This document shows, in pieces, positions 9,860-21,463 of a stretch of 64,000 nucleotides of DNA. The stretch's first letter is position 1, and every line of letters begins with the position of its first letter. The notes under the pieces are model-generated. The model saw only the letters and a list, made by a program, of their open reading frames with translations. It was not told where the DNA came from and did not search any database. This DNA comes from Meconema thalassinum (taxonomy: Eukaryota; Arthropoda; Insecta; Orthoptera; Tettigoniidae), in NCBI GenBank assembly GCA_946902985.2, contig OX336389.2, forward strand, positions 170,634,704 to 170,698,703, written 5' to 3'. Both the position numbers and the translations under genes were made by a program.

Positions 9860-10204
9860 TAAAGGTTGAAAAGTAAATTTCAACGCATAATGTAGGAAAT
9901 AGAATGAACCAGAACCAGCATTTTTAAATCAAATTGAAAATTCACCGCTTGTTTGTTACAGAAGTTTCCACCCTGGGGCATGGCCGAGGATAACCGAGTG
10001 CGCTCAACATTTCCTAATACACAGTTTTTTAACATTTCATTGGTATCTGTGCCCTTCACTGGGAAGGGCATTCCAAAAATTGATTTCTTTTCGGTACGTT
10101 CGAAGTTACAAACTGTTGGGTGTTGAACGTTTATAGAGTTGAAGTGTTCATATCTTCTTATTACTTACTGTTGATTGTGTTTTAGAATATAGTCAGAAAA
10201 GTTC

Positions 10205-10670
10205 CTTGCATATAAGTATGTTTGAGTAAGAAGACTGCCAGAAAGATCGTTTTAGGGGATACTTTACAACAAGAAGAAACCATTGACATTTAATAATTAA
10301 AATCCGCGAAACCATCGTAATGAATTACTCAGGAAATGTAAGAATCGATTAAAATAATGGATTATTACGTTTTCCGGACCAAAGGTCGACAGCAAGGAGG
10401 ATGACAGCGACAGCATTGCCATCTAGTGGGCAATTAAGAAGTTACGTAGTCCACAGTAGTATGCTGTGCTTTAGTAAGAAGACTGTCAGAAATATCGTTT
10501 TAGGGAATACTTTAGAACAAGATGAAATCATTGACATTTGATAATTAAAATCCGCGAAACCATCGTAATGAATTACTCATGTAATGTAAGAAACGATTAA
10601 AATAATGGATTATTGTGTTTTCTGTTCCAAAGGCCGACAGCATTGCCATCCAGTAGGTGATTTAGAAGTT
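10205..10670. repeat. 248-bp tandem repeat, two units
   Basis: GTAAGAAGACTG(C/T)CAGAAA recurs at 10226 and 10474 (period 248). Each unit includes TCATTGACATTT(A/G)ATAATT and a purine-rich GACAGCGACAGCATTGCC segment. The second unit is shortened at its right end. Copy 2 has three units at about 31053, 31307 and 31555, so this is a VNTR. Confidence 0.8.
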
Positions 10671-10679
10671 ACGTCGTGC

Positions 10680-10860
10680 ACAGTAGCGATCGAGCATGCG
10701 CGAACACCGGTATTGAGCCAAACCGTTGCCTACGTTATAATACAGTACAAGGCTGGGAGATGCCGCACCTGTGCCGCACCGCGACTGGGGGGCGACTGAG
10801 TTCAACATTCTGCCGCTAGGGTCGCATTGTAACACCCTCAATATGAGCGCACTATATGAA
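10680..10860. other. Segment resembling the region upstream of the P-element-like gene
   Basis: Blocks CGTTGCCTACG, ACAAGGC(T/C)GGGA, CTGCC, CCGCTAGG(G/A)TCGC and TTGTAACACCCT occur in the same order here on the plus strand and at 42480-42340 on the minus strand, just upstream of the THAP-type gene. The spacing differs. It may be a solo 5' end of the same element family. Repeated in copy 2 at about 31750-31930. Confidence 0.4.
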
Positions 10861-10925
10861 TTTAGTATTGAGATGAGAGAATACCCGGGCTATTTTCATG
10901 CACATTTACAAAAGTGTGATTTATC

Positions 10926-12050
10926 TATTATATAAAACAAAGTGTCCTGACTGAATGACTCACCATCACCCAGCCAAAACTATTCAAGTTAGAAACATGA
11001 AATTTTGTGGATATGTTCGCTGCATGCCGAAAACGTCCACTAAGGAAGGATTTTTGGATATTCAGGTTCTAAAGGGGTGTTAATGGGGTAGAACTGCATT
11101 TCATTGAATAGCAATATCTCACGATTGGTTTCATTGGGGGATGTGAAACTCGGCATAGAAACTAACCATTAAATATAAGCAGACACGTGTCTAGGGTTTT
11201 TGGATGTGGTGTATATTATGAGGTGAAAGGGGTAAAAGTGGGGTTGAAGGTTTCCTAACGGAGCAAGTATCTCTTAAACGACAGAGGCAAAAAGTATGAA
11301 ACTCAAGGGGAAGAAATCAGCTTGAAAAATAAGTAAATAGGTGTTCGACCGTTTTTTCATAAATCCAATTTAAGGGGCCCATGGGATAGGGGTAAAATTC
11401 CGGGGAAAAGAAACAGAAAGGAAAGTGTCCTAACTGATTGACTGACTCACTCACTCATCAAACTCAGGAAAAAAAGCATAAAAATAAGTAAATAGGTGTT
11501 AAACCGGTTTTTTTTCATAGATCCAATTTAAGGGGTTCATGGGCAGGGGTGAAATTCTAAAACCTATTATATAAATAAAGTGTCCAGACTGATTCACTGA
11601 CTCATCATCGTCCAGCCAAAGCTATTAAAGTTAGTAATATGACATTTTGGGGATATGTTCGTTGTAAGTCGAAAACGTCAACTAAGGGAGTATTTTTGGC
11701 TAATCTGGTTCTAAAGGGGTGTTAAGGGGGTAGACCTGCATTTCATTGAATATCAATATCTCACGATTGGTTTCATTGGGGGATGTGTTACTTGGCATAT
11801 ATACTAACATTAAAAATAAGCAGACACGTGTCTAAGGGTTTTTCGATGTGGTGTATATTATGAGGTGAAAGGGGTGAAAAGTGGGGGATGAAGGATTACT
11901 AATAGAGCATGTATCTCTTAAACGACATAGACGAAAGGCGTGAAACTCGGAAATCAGCTTAAAAAATAAGAAATAGGTGTTCGACCGTTTCTTCATAAAT
12001 CCAATTTAAGAGGCCCATGGGGAGGGTGGTTTTTTTTAAGATACGAGCCT
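10926..12050 (+). mobile_element. Helitron-derived fragments (two nested 5' parts)
   Basis: TCTATTATATAAAACAAAG near 10926 matches the 5' terminus of the complete Helitron at 34673. The internal sequence (CATTTCATTGAATAGCAAT, AGACACGTGTCTA, GTGTATATTATGAGGTG) is shared with it. A second start, TATTATATAAATAAAGTGTCC, occurs near 11565 and repeats the same series. No CTAG-terminated hairpin is found, so both lack 3' ends. Copy 2 equivalent: about 32005-33120. Confidence 0.65.
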
Positions 12051-12204
12051 TACAGTAGTCGCATATGATGTGTAAAATCTGACATGTTATCCTACTCGTA
12101 TACTACACAGCTTGGACATTCTTAAAATGTTAATTTACACTCCATTTTCATACTGGTACTATGATGAATGTATAGATTGAATTGGAGATATGCTACTGTC
12201 ACAT

Positions 12205-12415
12205 TTGTGGCGCAGTGGTCAAGCTGTTAGTTTCTCACCAAGGTAGACCGGGTTTGATTCCCGGTCAATACATGTGAAATTTTCGAATTGAAATGCCATG
12301 TCCTGTGGTTCGCATTCCACGTAAAAGGGAGGTACCGTGGATCATGATCGTGAGATTAACGGACACGCAAAACTACAAGCTTCCTTCCTTCTTTTTACAT
12401 TAATAATTCATAATA
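12205..12415 (+). mobile_element. tRNA-derived SINE
   Basis: Box A-like TGGCGCAGTGGTCAAGC is followed by box B-like GGGTTTGATTCCCGG about 45 bp later, then a body with GTGGTTCGCATTCCACG and an ATTAATAATTCATAATAAC 3' part. The two promoter boxes and the AT-rich tail support a Pol III SINE. A copy is present at 33290-33500. Confidence 0.7.
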
Positions 12416-12509
12416 ACAAAGTGACACACTACGTCGACAGTACTCTCAAATACTGTGAGAACATTCCACAGTCCACAATTGAAACAAGAAGTTCCGTGAA
12501 GAACTATAC

Positions 12510-13903
12510 AGCCTACTTTTCATGCCAATGATTATTCTACAGAATATGAACCTATCTAGAATAATGACGAAATTAAGTTGCTAATATCGAAATTTCCAAT
12601 TAGTTCGAAATACTGTATACCTGGCATAATGTATCCTAATAGATCACTACAGTTGGCAGCCCTGATGACCGAATATATTCTTAGTTCCGTCTCTTACGGT
12701 ACTAAATACAAAATTTGGTTGAAGTCCACTGGATAGCATGGACGTTACATGCAGTTAAACATTGGATCTAACAGCGCGCGTAAAATCATGTTGGCAACAA
12801 TGTCATGCATGTATTGGTCAGAAATAATCTGAAATAATATGATCTATTGTTGTGCCAATTTTGAATGAAATCCATTAGTTAGTATAGAAGTTACATGCAT
12901 TTTAAAATTGGACCTATCAGCAGGCTTAGAATCATGTTGGCAGCACTGACGTATATTAGTTACTCCAAATTCGTCTAGAATGCCAGGTACTATACGTGTG
13001 CAAAGTTTAGAGCTATTGGCTTGCATACTTTCTGATATATTGATATTAGGGTAACAAAAATAGGGACAGCACATATTAACAGTTGGCAGCCCTGGTTGCT
13101 CCTTAGAATACGCATAGTCATATCTGTTATGGTACACATAGCACATACGAAATTTGGTTGAAATCCAAATGATAGTATGGAAGTTACATGTATTTAAAGT
13201 TGGACCTGTCAGCAGGCTTAGAATCATGTTGGTAGCACTGACGTATATAAGTTACTCCAAATTAATATAGAATGTCAGGTACTATACGTGTGCATAGTTT
13301 AAAGCTGTCGGCTTGCATACTTTCTGATATATTGGTATTTGGATAAAATAAATTAGGAGCATTTATTAACAGTTGGCAGCCCTGTTGGGTCTTAAGAATA
13401 CGCTCAGTCATATCTGGTTATGTACACATACAACATACGAAATTTGGTTGAATTCCGCTTGATAGTGTAGAAGTTATATGCATTTAAAAATTGGACCTAT
13501 CAGGAGGCTTATAATCATTTTGGCAACAGTGCCATGTTTGGCCTCCTGGAAATTAAACTGAAATATTATGATCTGAACGTGTGCCAATTTTGAAATAGCT
13601 CCCATTCATACTTTCCAAGATATCCAACATGGAGCTCAAATTTCAATTGCGATTTTTTAGCAGTTGGTAGCACTGACATCATTTTCAAATACGGCCGTGA
13701 GATATTCAGGTATAGATCTTTACTCCTACCAAATTTTGTTTCGATTGCTGCAGCCGTTTAGGAGTTGATAGGGGGGGACACACACACAGCCAGACAGACA
13801 GACAGACAGAAGGACAGACAGACAGACAGACAGACAGACACACATTTGCCCGATCTCATAAGTCTACTTTTTCCTCATTTTTGCAAAATGTGAAAAGTAG
13901 GCT
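12510..13903. mobile_element. Non-coding element with AGCCTACTTTTCA inverted ends
   Basis: The ends AGCCTACTTTTCA (from 12510) and TGAAAAGTAGGCT (to 13903) are inverted repeats. Flanking and internal motifs (GTTCCGTGAA, GATCTCATAAG, terminal hairpin) match the family at 4222-5373. The interior has diverged direct subrepeats around CAGTTGGCAGCCCTG (about 12652, 13080 and 13371) and ends with a (GACA)n microsatellite at about 13792-13842. It begins close to where copies 1 and 2 stop matching. Confidence 0.55.
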
Positions 13904-14238
13904 AAAAAAATAGATATAATATGGAACGGGACGTACAAGATGAGCGGAATGTAACTAGATCGTGCCATTTAAGCAAACTTGAATATGTCCCATGATACAA
14001 GCCTGTGAAAATGCCTGGTTCAGCGCAAACACGAGCTTGTCCACATCTACATTTCCTGCAAAGACGAACTAGTCCATACGGCCAGTAGGAAGCGCTGATT
14101 CATGTCACGTGATTTTCATTCCGCGCGAGGCCAGACGTTCCCGCGCTGAGCAGCTGATATTAGCATTAGTTCCGTGCTTCTGTGCTCCGGCTTATTACAT
14201 ATTGCTATTAAAATTAATATGTCAGTGTTGTAGCAAAA

Positions 14239-15919
14239 TGGATGAAGAAAATGTTCGTGTAAGGACTGCAAACAGGGTAGCAGAAAGAGGAAGAAGAATG
14301 ATTCGCGACGTGAAAAGGATAAAAGGAAACGGTATGTTGCACCGAGAGGCTTTCATTCTTTTCATGCATGCTCACACAAAAACAAACAGTTCAGTTGTCG
14401 GGAAATCCACCCACGAGATGCATTGCATGTGAGACAGTTGATTTATAGAGTTCAAGAAAAAGCAGTCCAAAAGGAGGATGGTAGCACGAATGATATCATT
14501 GAAGAATGTTCAACGAAAACGACCTCGAAGTATTGAAGGTGAAAATAAACCGCGGAAATTTAATGTCAATTACTCTCTTTCCACACAAAATGGAAAGATA
14601 TATTCAGTGTGCAAGAAATTATTCATGCATATTACCTTGTTAGACAATGTATAGACAATTTGCATTGCACTGAAAGTCATTACAATAGAAAAAAATCACG
14701 ACGGCTATACCTGCACAGTGAACTAAATATAAAGAAACTAAGTGTACAGTACAACAAATCTGTGACTAATGACCTCAAAGTGTCTGTATCTATGTTCCGA
14801 AGAATATTCATGGAGGAATATAACATAGGGTTTAGAAGCCCAGCTTCTGATATTTGCAGTTTCTGCGCAAGAATCGACGAGCAAATGAAGGTGGCTTCAA
14901 CAAAGGAAAAGGTGCAACTTATCACACAGAAAAGAGTCCACAAGAAAAGAGCAAAGGCCTTCTATGAGCTCTTACGGGAAGATAATAAGCAGGCAGTGAC
15001 ATTCTGTTTTGACCTGCAACAGGTGCAGCCATTACCAAAAAGTCCAGTTCAAGAAGCATTTTACTCAAGGCAGATAGGCTTCTACAGTTTGTGCATTGTT
15101 AATGCGAAGTCAGTGGAACCTGTATTTTACACGTGGACGGAAGAGTTAGCAGGGCGAGGTGCAACAGAAGTGGCTTCAGCATTGTGCATTTTTTTTTTAA
15201 TCTGTTGATTTTAAAGATAAAACTGTGGTGAAACTTTTCTGTGACGGGCGTGGGGCACAAAACAAAAACAATATCGTGCTTCATACCCTCATGTATTTTC
15301 TTGGAACACATGATTGCTCTGTTGAAGACATTCATCTTACTTTTCCAGTTCGAGGACATAGCTACTTACCTGCTGACCGCGTTTTCGGTGGAGTAGAGAA
15401 ACGTCTACGAAAAAAACCACAATAGTAACAAAAGAGGCATATAAAGAGATCTATCAGTCAGTGGGTGAAGTAAGAAGCCTGGGTGAAGATTGGAGACTAA
15501 TGGACGTGAAATGCCTATCTAAAGGTCTACGTCAGTTAGATCATATAAGTGAAATGAAGAGAATTTACATACAAAAGTACAAAGTTATGGGAAATACTCA
15601 TATTGATGTGGACGCAACCGCATTCTACATGTCCCAGCAAGACCTACTAGAGCGGAAGTCTCTTCTGAAACGCGGATGGACTCTTAAGAAACTCTTCATC
15701 CAGCCAGTTGCTGTAGTGCCCGTCAGCCACCCAATCCCAGATGCCAAGAAGAAAGATGTTGACAGTTTGTTGAAATCTATTTTTGGAAAAGACTGGCGAA
15801 ATCTGGAGGACTTACGTTGGTATACATCCATCATTGATGGTAATCCCTCAGTGTGCAACACAGACGAAGAGGAAATTTCGTGTGATTGTTTAGACGATGA
15901 TTGTGGTTTATATGTTTAA
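14239..15919 (+). pseudogene. DUF7869-like, RNase H-fold transposase-type gene (frameshifted)
   Basis: The frame starts MDEENVRVRTANR at 14239. Recognisable parts, in order: a KFNVNYSLSTQNGKIYSVCKKLF segment near 14555; FRSPASDICSFC (Cys motif); FCFDLQQVQPLPKS near 15005, with a likely first acidic residue; VVKLFCDGRGAQNKNN near 15225, with a second Asp and the DG..QN signature; and FPVRGHSYLPADRVFGGVEK. This order matches the multi-copy insect proteins annotated DUF7869, which look transposase-derived. The frame shifts near 14330-14620, in a T9 run at about 15190 and in an A7 run at about 15412. The last part runs to TAA at 15919. The two homopolymer shifts could be sequencing errors; the others suggest real decay. 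Confidence 0.7.
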
Positions 15920-17270
15920 TGATGTGACTTGTAAAACAAAACAAGGAAGTTATTTTGGTATCTTATAGCAACCATTAATGAAAAAAATGCAAGCGACTAT
16001 GAAAAAATAAAGCACCTTCCTTTTGAAAACCATTCAAAGCCAAACATGTCCAAAGGGTTCACGCAAAAGAGAACATGTCCGTAATTAAATGTGCTTTTTA
16101 AACAAATATTTTCATTGTAGATTTATTTGCAGTCATAAATTGCCCTTTTTGCACGAAATGAAATTGTTTTCATTTCAATATGTTATTTTCATTAACATGT
16201 ATGGCTGCAATACGTTTTTTGTTGATTGTGAAAAACTGTATTAGGTGGACATGTTCGTCTCTATCAATCATATTTTATTCTATGCAAACATGTATCTCTA
16301 GTAATGTTCAACTAAGTGAAAGTGCTTCGAAATGGCGACAGTTCATACTGGTTGCATTTTATTTCTGCTACCTAACCTCCTGGTGAGGTATACAGTATAA
16401 CAACAATCATCTGGTTTACAAATTTGGCTACGGAAGTTCCAGCTATGGTTAACCTAACCAACAAATGTTCTACTCAGGATATGGATCAGTAATATGTGTC
16501 ATTTAACCTGTATTCTTATCTTCAAACTTTAAAATTAATTTAAAATTTTCTACTGGGCTCTGTTTACAGGCCGTACTAACTTTAATATTGAGCGTCCCTG
16601 CTCAGGTAGTGCTGCATAAATTTCTCTCACCTATATTATTTAAAGGCCGTAATCCTGCCTTTCTTAAAGACAACAAGTGTTCGTCAAATCAAGTGTTTCA
16701 TTTCACTCTTTCATTTATTTGCTTTGCAATGCACACAAATTTAGTGCTAAACCTAACCTATGAAATTAGTTCACAGAAACAAGTGTTATGCTAAATTCAA
16801 CCAATGGTTTGCTACCTTCTACAAAACATTGAAATCATTTTAAACATTAATATTTATGAGATTGTTCTCTTATTCAATATACATAGTTCACCTTGTTGTT
16901 ATTACAAAATATTTAAATTGCTGTTACTTATTTATAGACGAGTTTATTCTAATGTTATACCTGCATATGTTGATTGGCAATAACATTTTAAACTGTTTAA
17001 GCAACTTGTTCTCTTTCACTATTGCTTTGTTTACCTTTGATGCTGAAACCTATTTGTTATAAAGTTCAACTTAATCTTAACTCCAGCCATTTCGTGGTGT
17101 TCTCTCCGATACGGGAGGTCTTAAATCGACCTATCCTTACCAATATATGGAGGTGCACTAACTTTTCCTCAAATTCTGACATGCTGTACATGCTGTTCAT
17201 TATCAGCCAATGTTAAGTTTATATTTTAATTGACTCCCTTTAAAATATAGGAAGTCGGTTAAACAATTCC
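15920..17270. other. AT-rich spacer of copy 2, no gene seen
   Basis: Near-identical to 80-1430, with scattered single-base differences. No coding or RNA feature recognised. Confidence 0.6.
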
Positions 17271-17628
17271 TTAACTAGAGCATGGTATATTGCCTTTCAC
17301 GGCCAGTGAATTAAAACTCCGGAATTTTTCTAGGCTTCTGCCGTGTCTTGTGTGGGGTTTCGCCTAGGACACCAAGCTGGCCGGTCGGGAACACCAAAAG
17401 CCCTGTGATGAGTCAGCTTGGTGTCCTTGGCGAAACCCCACACAAGACACGGCAGGAACCTACAACAATTCTTAGTTTTAATTCACTGGCTGTGAACGCA
17501 AATATAGGCTACCATCTCTTTGGGGGCCTTCATAGGGAGGTTATGGCTGCTTGAGCTTTTGGTTTTCGCAGTGAGGAGGGGCAGGTGCACTTGATCAAAA
17601 GAGAGGTAGCGCGCAGTTCGCTGCTCCT

Positions 17629-17697
17629 GTGGGGGTCCGGACGGGGACACCGAGAGCCCGCTGATGAGCCAGCTTGGTGTCCTAGGAGAAGTCCCAC
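17629..17697 (+). ncRNA. Hammerhead ribozyme, copy 2 monomer A (degenerate)
   Basis: It has the same damaged 3' strand (GGA-GAA-G) as copy 1 monomer A, plus an A-to-G change in loop I (ACACCGAGA). The core CTGATGA is kept. Probably inactive. Confidence 0.7.
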
Positions 17698-17880
17698 ACA
17701 AGACACGGCAGAAACCTAGTAAACATCCTGAGTTTTAATTCACTGGCCGTGAAAGTCAATATACCATCTCTTTGGAGGCCTTCATAGGGAGGTTAAGCCT
17801 GCTTGAGCTTTTGGTTATCGCAGTGAAGATGCGAAGCTGCGCTTCATAAATTGGGAGGTAGTGCGCAGTTCGCTACTCCT

Positions 17881-17950
17881 GTGGGGGTCCGGGCGGGGAC
17901 ACCAAGAGCCCGCTGATAAGCCAGCTCGGTCTCCTAGGCGAAACCCCACA
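17881..17950 (+). ncRNA. Hammerhead ribozyme, copy 2 monomer B (G8 mutated)
   Basis: Identical in its stems to copy 1 monomer B. CGGGC/GCCCG pairs perfectly but the core reads CTGATAA, so G8 is lost. Confidence 0.8.
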
Positions 17951-18132
17951 CAAGACACGGCAGAAACCTAGAAAAAATCCCGAGTTTTAATTCACTGGCC
18001 GTGAAAGCCAATATACCATCTTTTTGGGGGCCTTCGTAGGGAGGTGAGGACTGCTTCAGTTTTTAGTTCTCACAGTGAGGAGGGGCAGGTGCACTTCATA
18101 AAAAGAGAGGTAGCGCGCAGTTCGCTACTCCT

Positions 18133-18201
18133 GTGGGGGTCCGGACGGTGACACCAAGAGTCCGCTGATGAGCCAGCTTGGTGTCCTAGGCGAAACCCCA
18201 C
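18133..18201 (+). ncRNA. Hammerhead ribozyme, copy 2 monomer C (full consensus)
   Basis: Stem III is GTGGGGGT (18133-18140) against ACCCCAC (18195-18201), with one bulged G. The cleavage base is C18141. Stem I is a perfect CGGAC/GTCCG (18142-18146 with 18160-18164). CTGATGA is at 18165-18171, stem II is GCC/GGC (18172-18174 with 18189-18191), and GAA is at 18192-18194 followed by A15.1. Every conserved core position is met. Relative to copy 1, C-to-T in stem I and T-to-C in stem II both improve pairing. Loop I (GACACCAAG) and loop II (CTTGGTGTC) are complementary over 9 nt. Confidence 0.9.
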
Positions 18202-18901
18202 ACAAGACACGGCAGAAACCTAAACAAATTCTTGAATTTTAACTAGAGCATGTTTGAGTTTTCCTTAAACTAACCAACCTAAGGAGGGAGTATTATCATT
18301 TCTTCTTCTTGTATAGTACTCACCTTATTCATTACTGTATAACTTAATTACTAAGATTCTCTTTAATTTTGATTAAACAATGATAGGCTATACAGGCTAT
18401 GGGCTATATATTGAGGTGAGTCATAATTCCCAGTACAGGCGTATATAATTCCCTATTCGATGTTCCTTTTACACTCCTCGATTATTTTGTTTTGCCATTT
18501 AAATTCACCTTGAGCCCGGACAGTACCTTACCATACAGTAAATGTTGGTGGAAGAAAGCATAGTACCGGTATGCAAATATCAGCAGGTTCTTGCTAACAC
18601 TTTTCTTTAATTTACATAATAATAATAATACCACTCGGTACAGTCTCTCTTATAGATGTTGAGTATGAGCATTCCAATTCTATTTGGTGTTTAAATGAGT
18701 TCCAACAGATTTACTGAAAATCTGTCAGTGACCTCCAAAGATGAAGTAAATATAAGTTACTTCTGTTTTGTTGCTATTTTGACCAGTTTATTCCCCTAAA
18801 ACCTTCTAGTTGTTGTTTTTGTTGTTGCTGATTATTTAGGGGCTTTGCGACATCGTGGTCATGCTGCATTGTGTATTTGGGAATGAGTAGAATTTGTCTG
18901 A

Positions 18902-19232
18902 TAACCTGTGTCATTGTGATGCCTCTATTCGTGTGTGCATTTGTAATTGAAGTAGGAATTGGGTAGGAAGTGGCTGTGATCCTAAATTAGGAACCATCCC
19001 GGCATTTGCCTGGAGTAGAAGTGAAAAACCACTTCCAGGATGGCTGAGGTAGGAATCGAATCGGCCCCTTCTCAGTTTTTCCCAACGAGGATGAGTGTAC
19101 CCCGTTCCAGCCCTCAGACCAGAATTAAATTTCTTGGCAGAGCTGGGAATCGAACCCGTGCCTCCGTGGTGGCAGCCACTATAGCTAGCCACTACACAAC
19201 AAGGTGGACAATGCAACTGTGTCAATGACCCT
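18902..19232 (-). mobile_element. SINE-like repeat, copy 2
   Basis: Duplicate of the minus-strand SINE at 3060-3390, with the same box B-like motif and GGTTTTTCAC/CCAGG core. It carries a few substitutions. Confidence 0.6.
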
Positions 19233-20067
19233 CCAACATTTCTTCATGTATTGCCTACTCTATTCATTCTTATGTCACCAGATATAAGAGATATGTCCAG
19301 AGGAGAATGGTGGCTTTTTTTTGCCATGGGTGTTGCATAACTTTCAAAGGAGAAGAGGGGTGCTAATTAGATTAATCGTGACCATCACTATGGATTTATT
19401 ATTATTATTTTCCTGTAATGTAAAAACATGTTCATAATCGGGAGGATTTATTCTAAATTGTATGGCAGTGGAGGACCAGCAATAACCGAAGCACTTTGGA
19501 TATTGTCGTTGGCCATCCTTTGCATCTGCCATGCAACGACCATTTGAGTTAACTGCTTGGAAGGGAGTTTCTCATCCTAGCATCTGTGCAATGCCAGCCA
19601 GAGTAGTAATCATGTAACCTGAGCAATGACTATTTGGCGAAGGCCCTATACTCTGTTGGCAGGTAGCCTATATTGAGATCAACCAAAAATAAGCAAGTTT
19701 GTGAAAGGGCAGATGACCTCGATATTCCATCCCCTCCCTACCCGCCAAAACAACACTCACTACCGAATTTGGTAAAGGCAGTATAGTAATAGGAAACAGG
19801 TGTACTGGTGTGCGTTTTAAACCTTCATATTGAAAAAGACAAGCGATTTTACATTAAAATTGAAGTTGATGCAATTATTCTTTGAAAAGACTGATTTAGG
19901 AAATTACTGAACTATGACTAAAAAAGAAGGATTGCATGGTCAGTGTGATTGATCCTGAGCTCCTCCGGCCAAACAATATTTAGTTTAAGCTTGTTACGAC
20001 TAAGGATGCAAAGAATATGCTAATCAAATACTATAAATAACAAGAGTAGTTCCGTGAACAACTAAAT

Positions 20068-21217
20068 AGCCTATTTTCATATATCCTACTTATGTAAATT
20101 GCCTCTATAAATCAACATACAAAATTTCAGTTTCATTGCTGTAATAGATTCGTAGATATTGAGAACCGTCTAAATATTTCGGATGGTCGCCATGTTAGAT
20201 GTATGTAGGCTATAGAGTTATCTACTGTAACATGAAGATTATTGCGTAGATTTATTATTCGAACTTCAATCGTATGATTAGGACACAAGAAATAAAAACG
20301 AGATGTTAAAATTTCACACAGCCGCAATCTTGAGGTTATAAAAACAATATTGAAATAAACTAGATGTCAGTGGATTAAAATGTGTAGAAGCACTTACCGT
20401 ACCAAGTTTCACTGCGCTCGGATGGTTAAATCGCGAGAAACATCAATTTAAATATTTAAATTTCGCGTCACCGCCATGCTGAATTTGTGCTGACCAGATT
20501 ATTGAAAGTCCCATAAGTGAACTTATGATAATAGCCTCTATCAACATACAAAATTTCAGTTTGATTGCTATCATAGATTTGTAGATATTGAGAACCGTCT
20601 TAATATTTCGGATGGATTTTTACATATGTAGATGAAGACTATTGCGTAGGTTCATTATTCAAACGTTGACTTCGATCGCATGATTAGGAAACAAGAAATA
20701 AAAACGTAATTTTCGAATTTCGCACAGCCGCCATCTTGAGGTTATGTAAACATTTGAACTAAATTAGATGTCAGTGTATTTTAATCCGGATAAACATTTG
20801 CTGTACCACGTTTCACTGCGCTCGGGTGGTTAAATCGCGAGACGAATCTATTTAAATGTTTCAACTTCGCTTGGCCACTATGTTCGTTTTGTACTTAATA
20901 CGTTTAAAGTTACATAGGTGAACTTCTAGTAGAGTGCCCTTGATCACCGTACAAAACTTCAGGGTGACATCAGTAATAGTTTCGGAGATATAGAATGCCA
21001 GTGAAATATCTCGCGCAGCCGCCATGTTGGATTGGTGAAACGTACTAAAATTTGAAGAGCACGTTCGAGGTTGTACAAAATAGTACTATGCTCTTATCGA
21101 GTTTCATTGAAATCGCTCCAGAAGTTCATATTTTATAAGGGGAGGGGAAAACACACACAAACACGCGGGCAAAAGGTGATCTCATAAGCCTATTTTTTTC
21201 ATAAATGAAAATAGGCT
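20068..21217. mobile_element. Element with AGCCTATTTTCAT inverted ends, copy 2
   Basis: Duplicate of 4222-5373, with both inverted ends and the terminal hairpin preserved. The T-run in the hairpin is shorter than in copy 1. Confidence 0.55.
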
Positions 21218-21420
21218 TAAAATGGAGAGATAATGAAATATTAAATTAATATTTTATGCTTATTCCTGATGGCACTATTGACTTTTTTGTAGCTTTTCAG
21301 TCGGTCAACACGATTGTACCCAATGAATGGGCGGGGTACAAGATTCAAATTTATAAATACATTCCTGGAAACAAATACATGTTTAGACTAGTTAATATTC
21401 ACAACTAAATGGAGCAATTT

Positions 21421-21463
21421 AGGATTACGCGTTTCGACCCTAAAGTGGCCATCATCAGATCCT
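21421..21463 (-). ncRNA. Minimal type I hammerhead ribozyme, copy 2
   Basis: Identical in sequence to the ribozyme at 5577-5619: AGGAT/ATCCT stem I, CTGATGA, GGCC/GGTC stem II, GAA, AC-GC-GT stem III and A at the cleavage position. Confidence 0.8.

Larger units (their letters stand above)
1..15840 (+). repeat. Tandem duplication, copy 1 (15.84 kb unit)
   Basis: Bases from 1 onward realign with bases from 15841 onward at an offset of 15840, drifting to about 15850 through small indels, with only scattered substitutions. The first 79 bases are the 3' end of the same gene that ends at 15919, so a further copy, or part of one, lies upstream of the window. Copy 1 differs from copy 2 by lacking the LINE at 25747-30987, by having two rather than three units of a 248-bp repeat, and by holding about 300 bp at 9557-9859 that copy 2 lacks. 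It could be a true tandem duplication or two haplotypes joined end to end in the assembly. Confidence 0.9.
17285..18238 (+). mobile_element. Retrozyme-like hammerhead array, copy 2
   Basis: This is the duplicate of the array at 1445-2398, with the same 14-bp flanking direct repeat (17271-17284 and 18239-18252), leading inverted monomer and 252-nt period. It was carried along by the segmental duplication, so it is not an independent insertion. It differs by a few substitutions, several of which fall in the ribozymes. Confidence 0.85.

Noticed and set aside
12655..12680. CTGATGACCGAA as a hammerhead core
   Set aside because: There is no room for stem II between CTGATGA and GAA, and no matching stems I or III.
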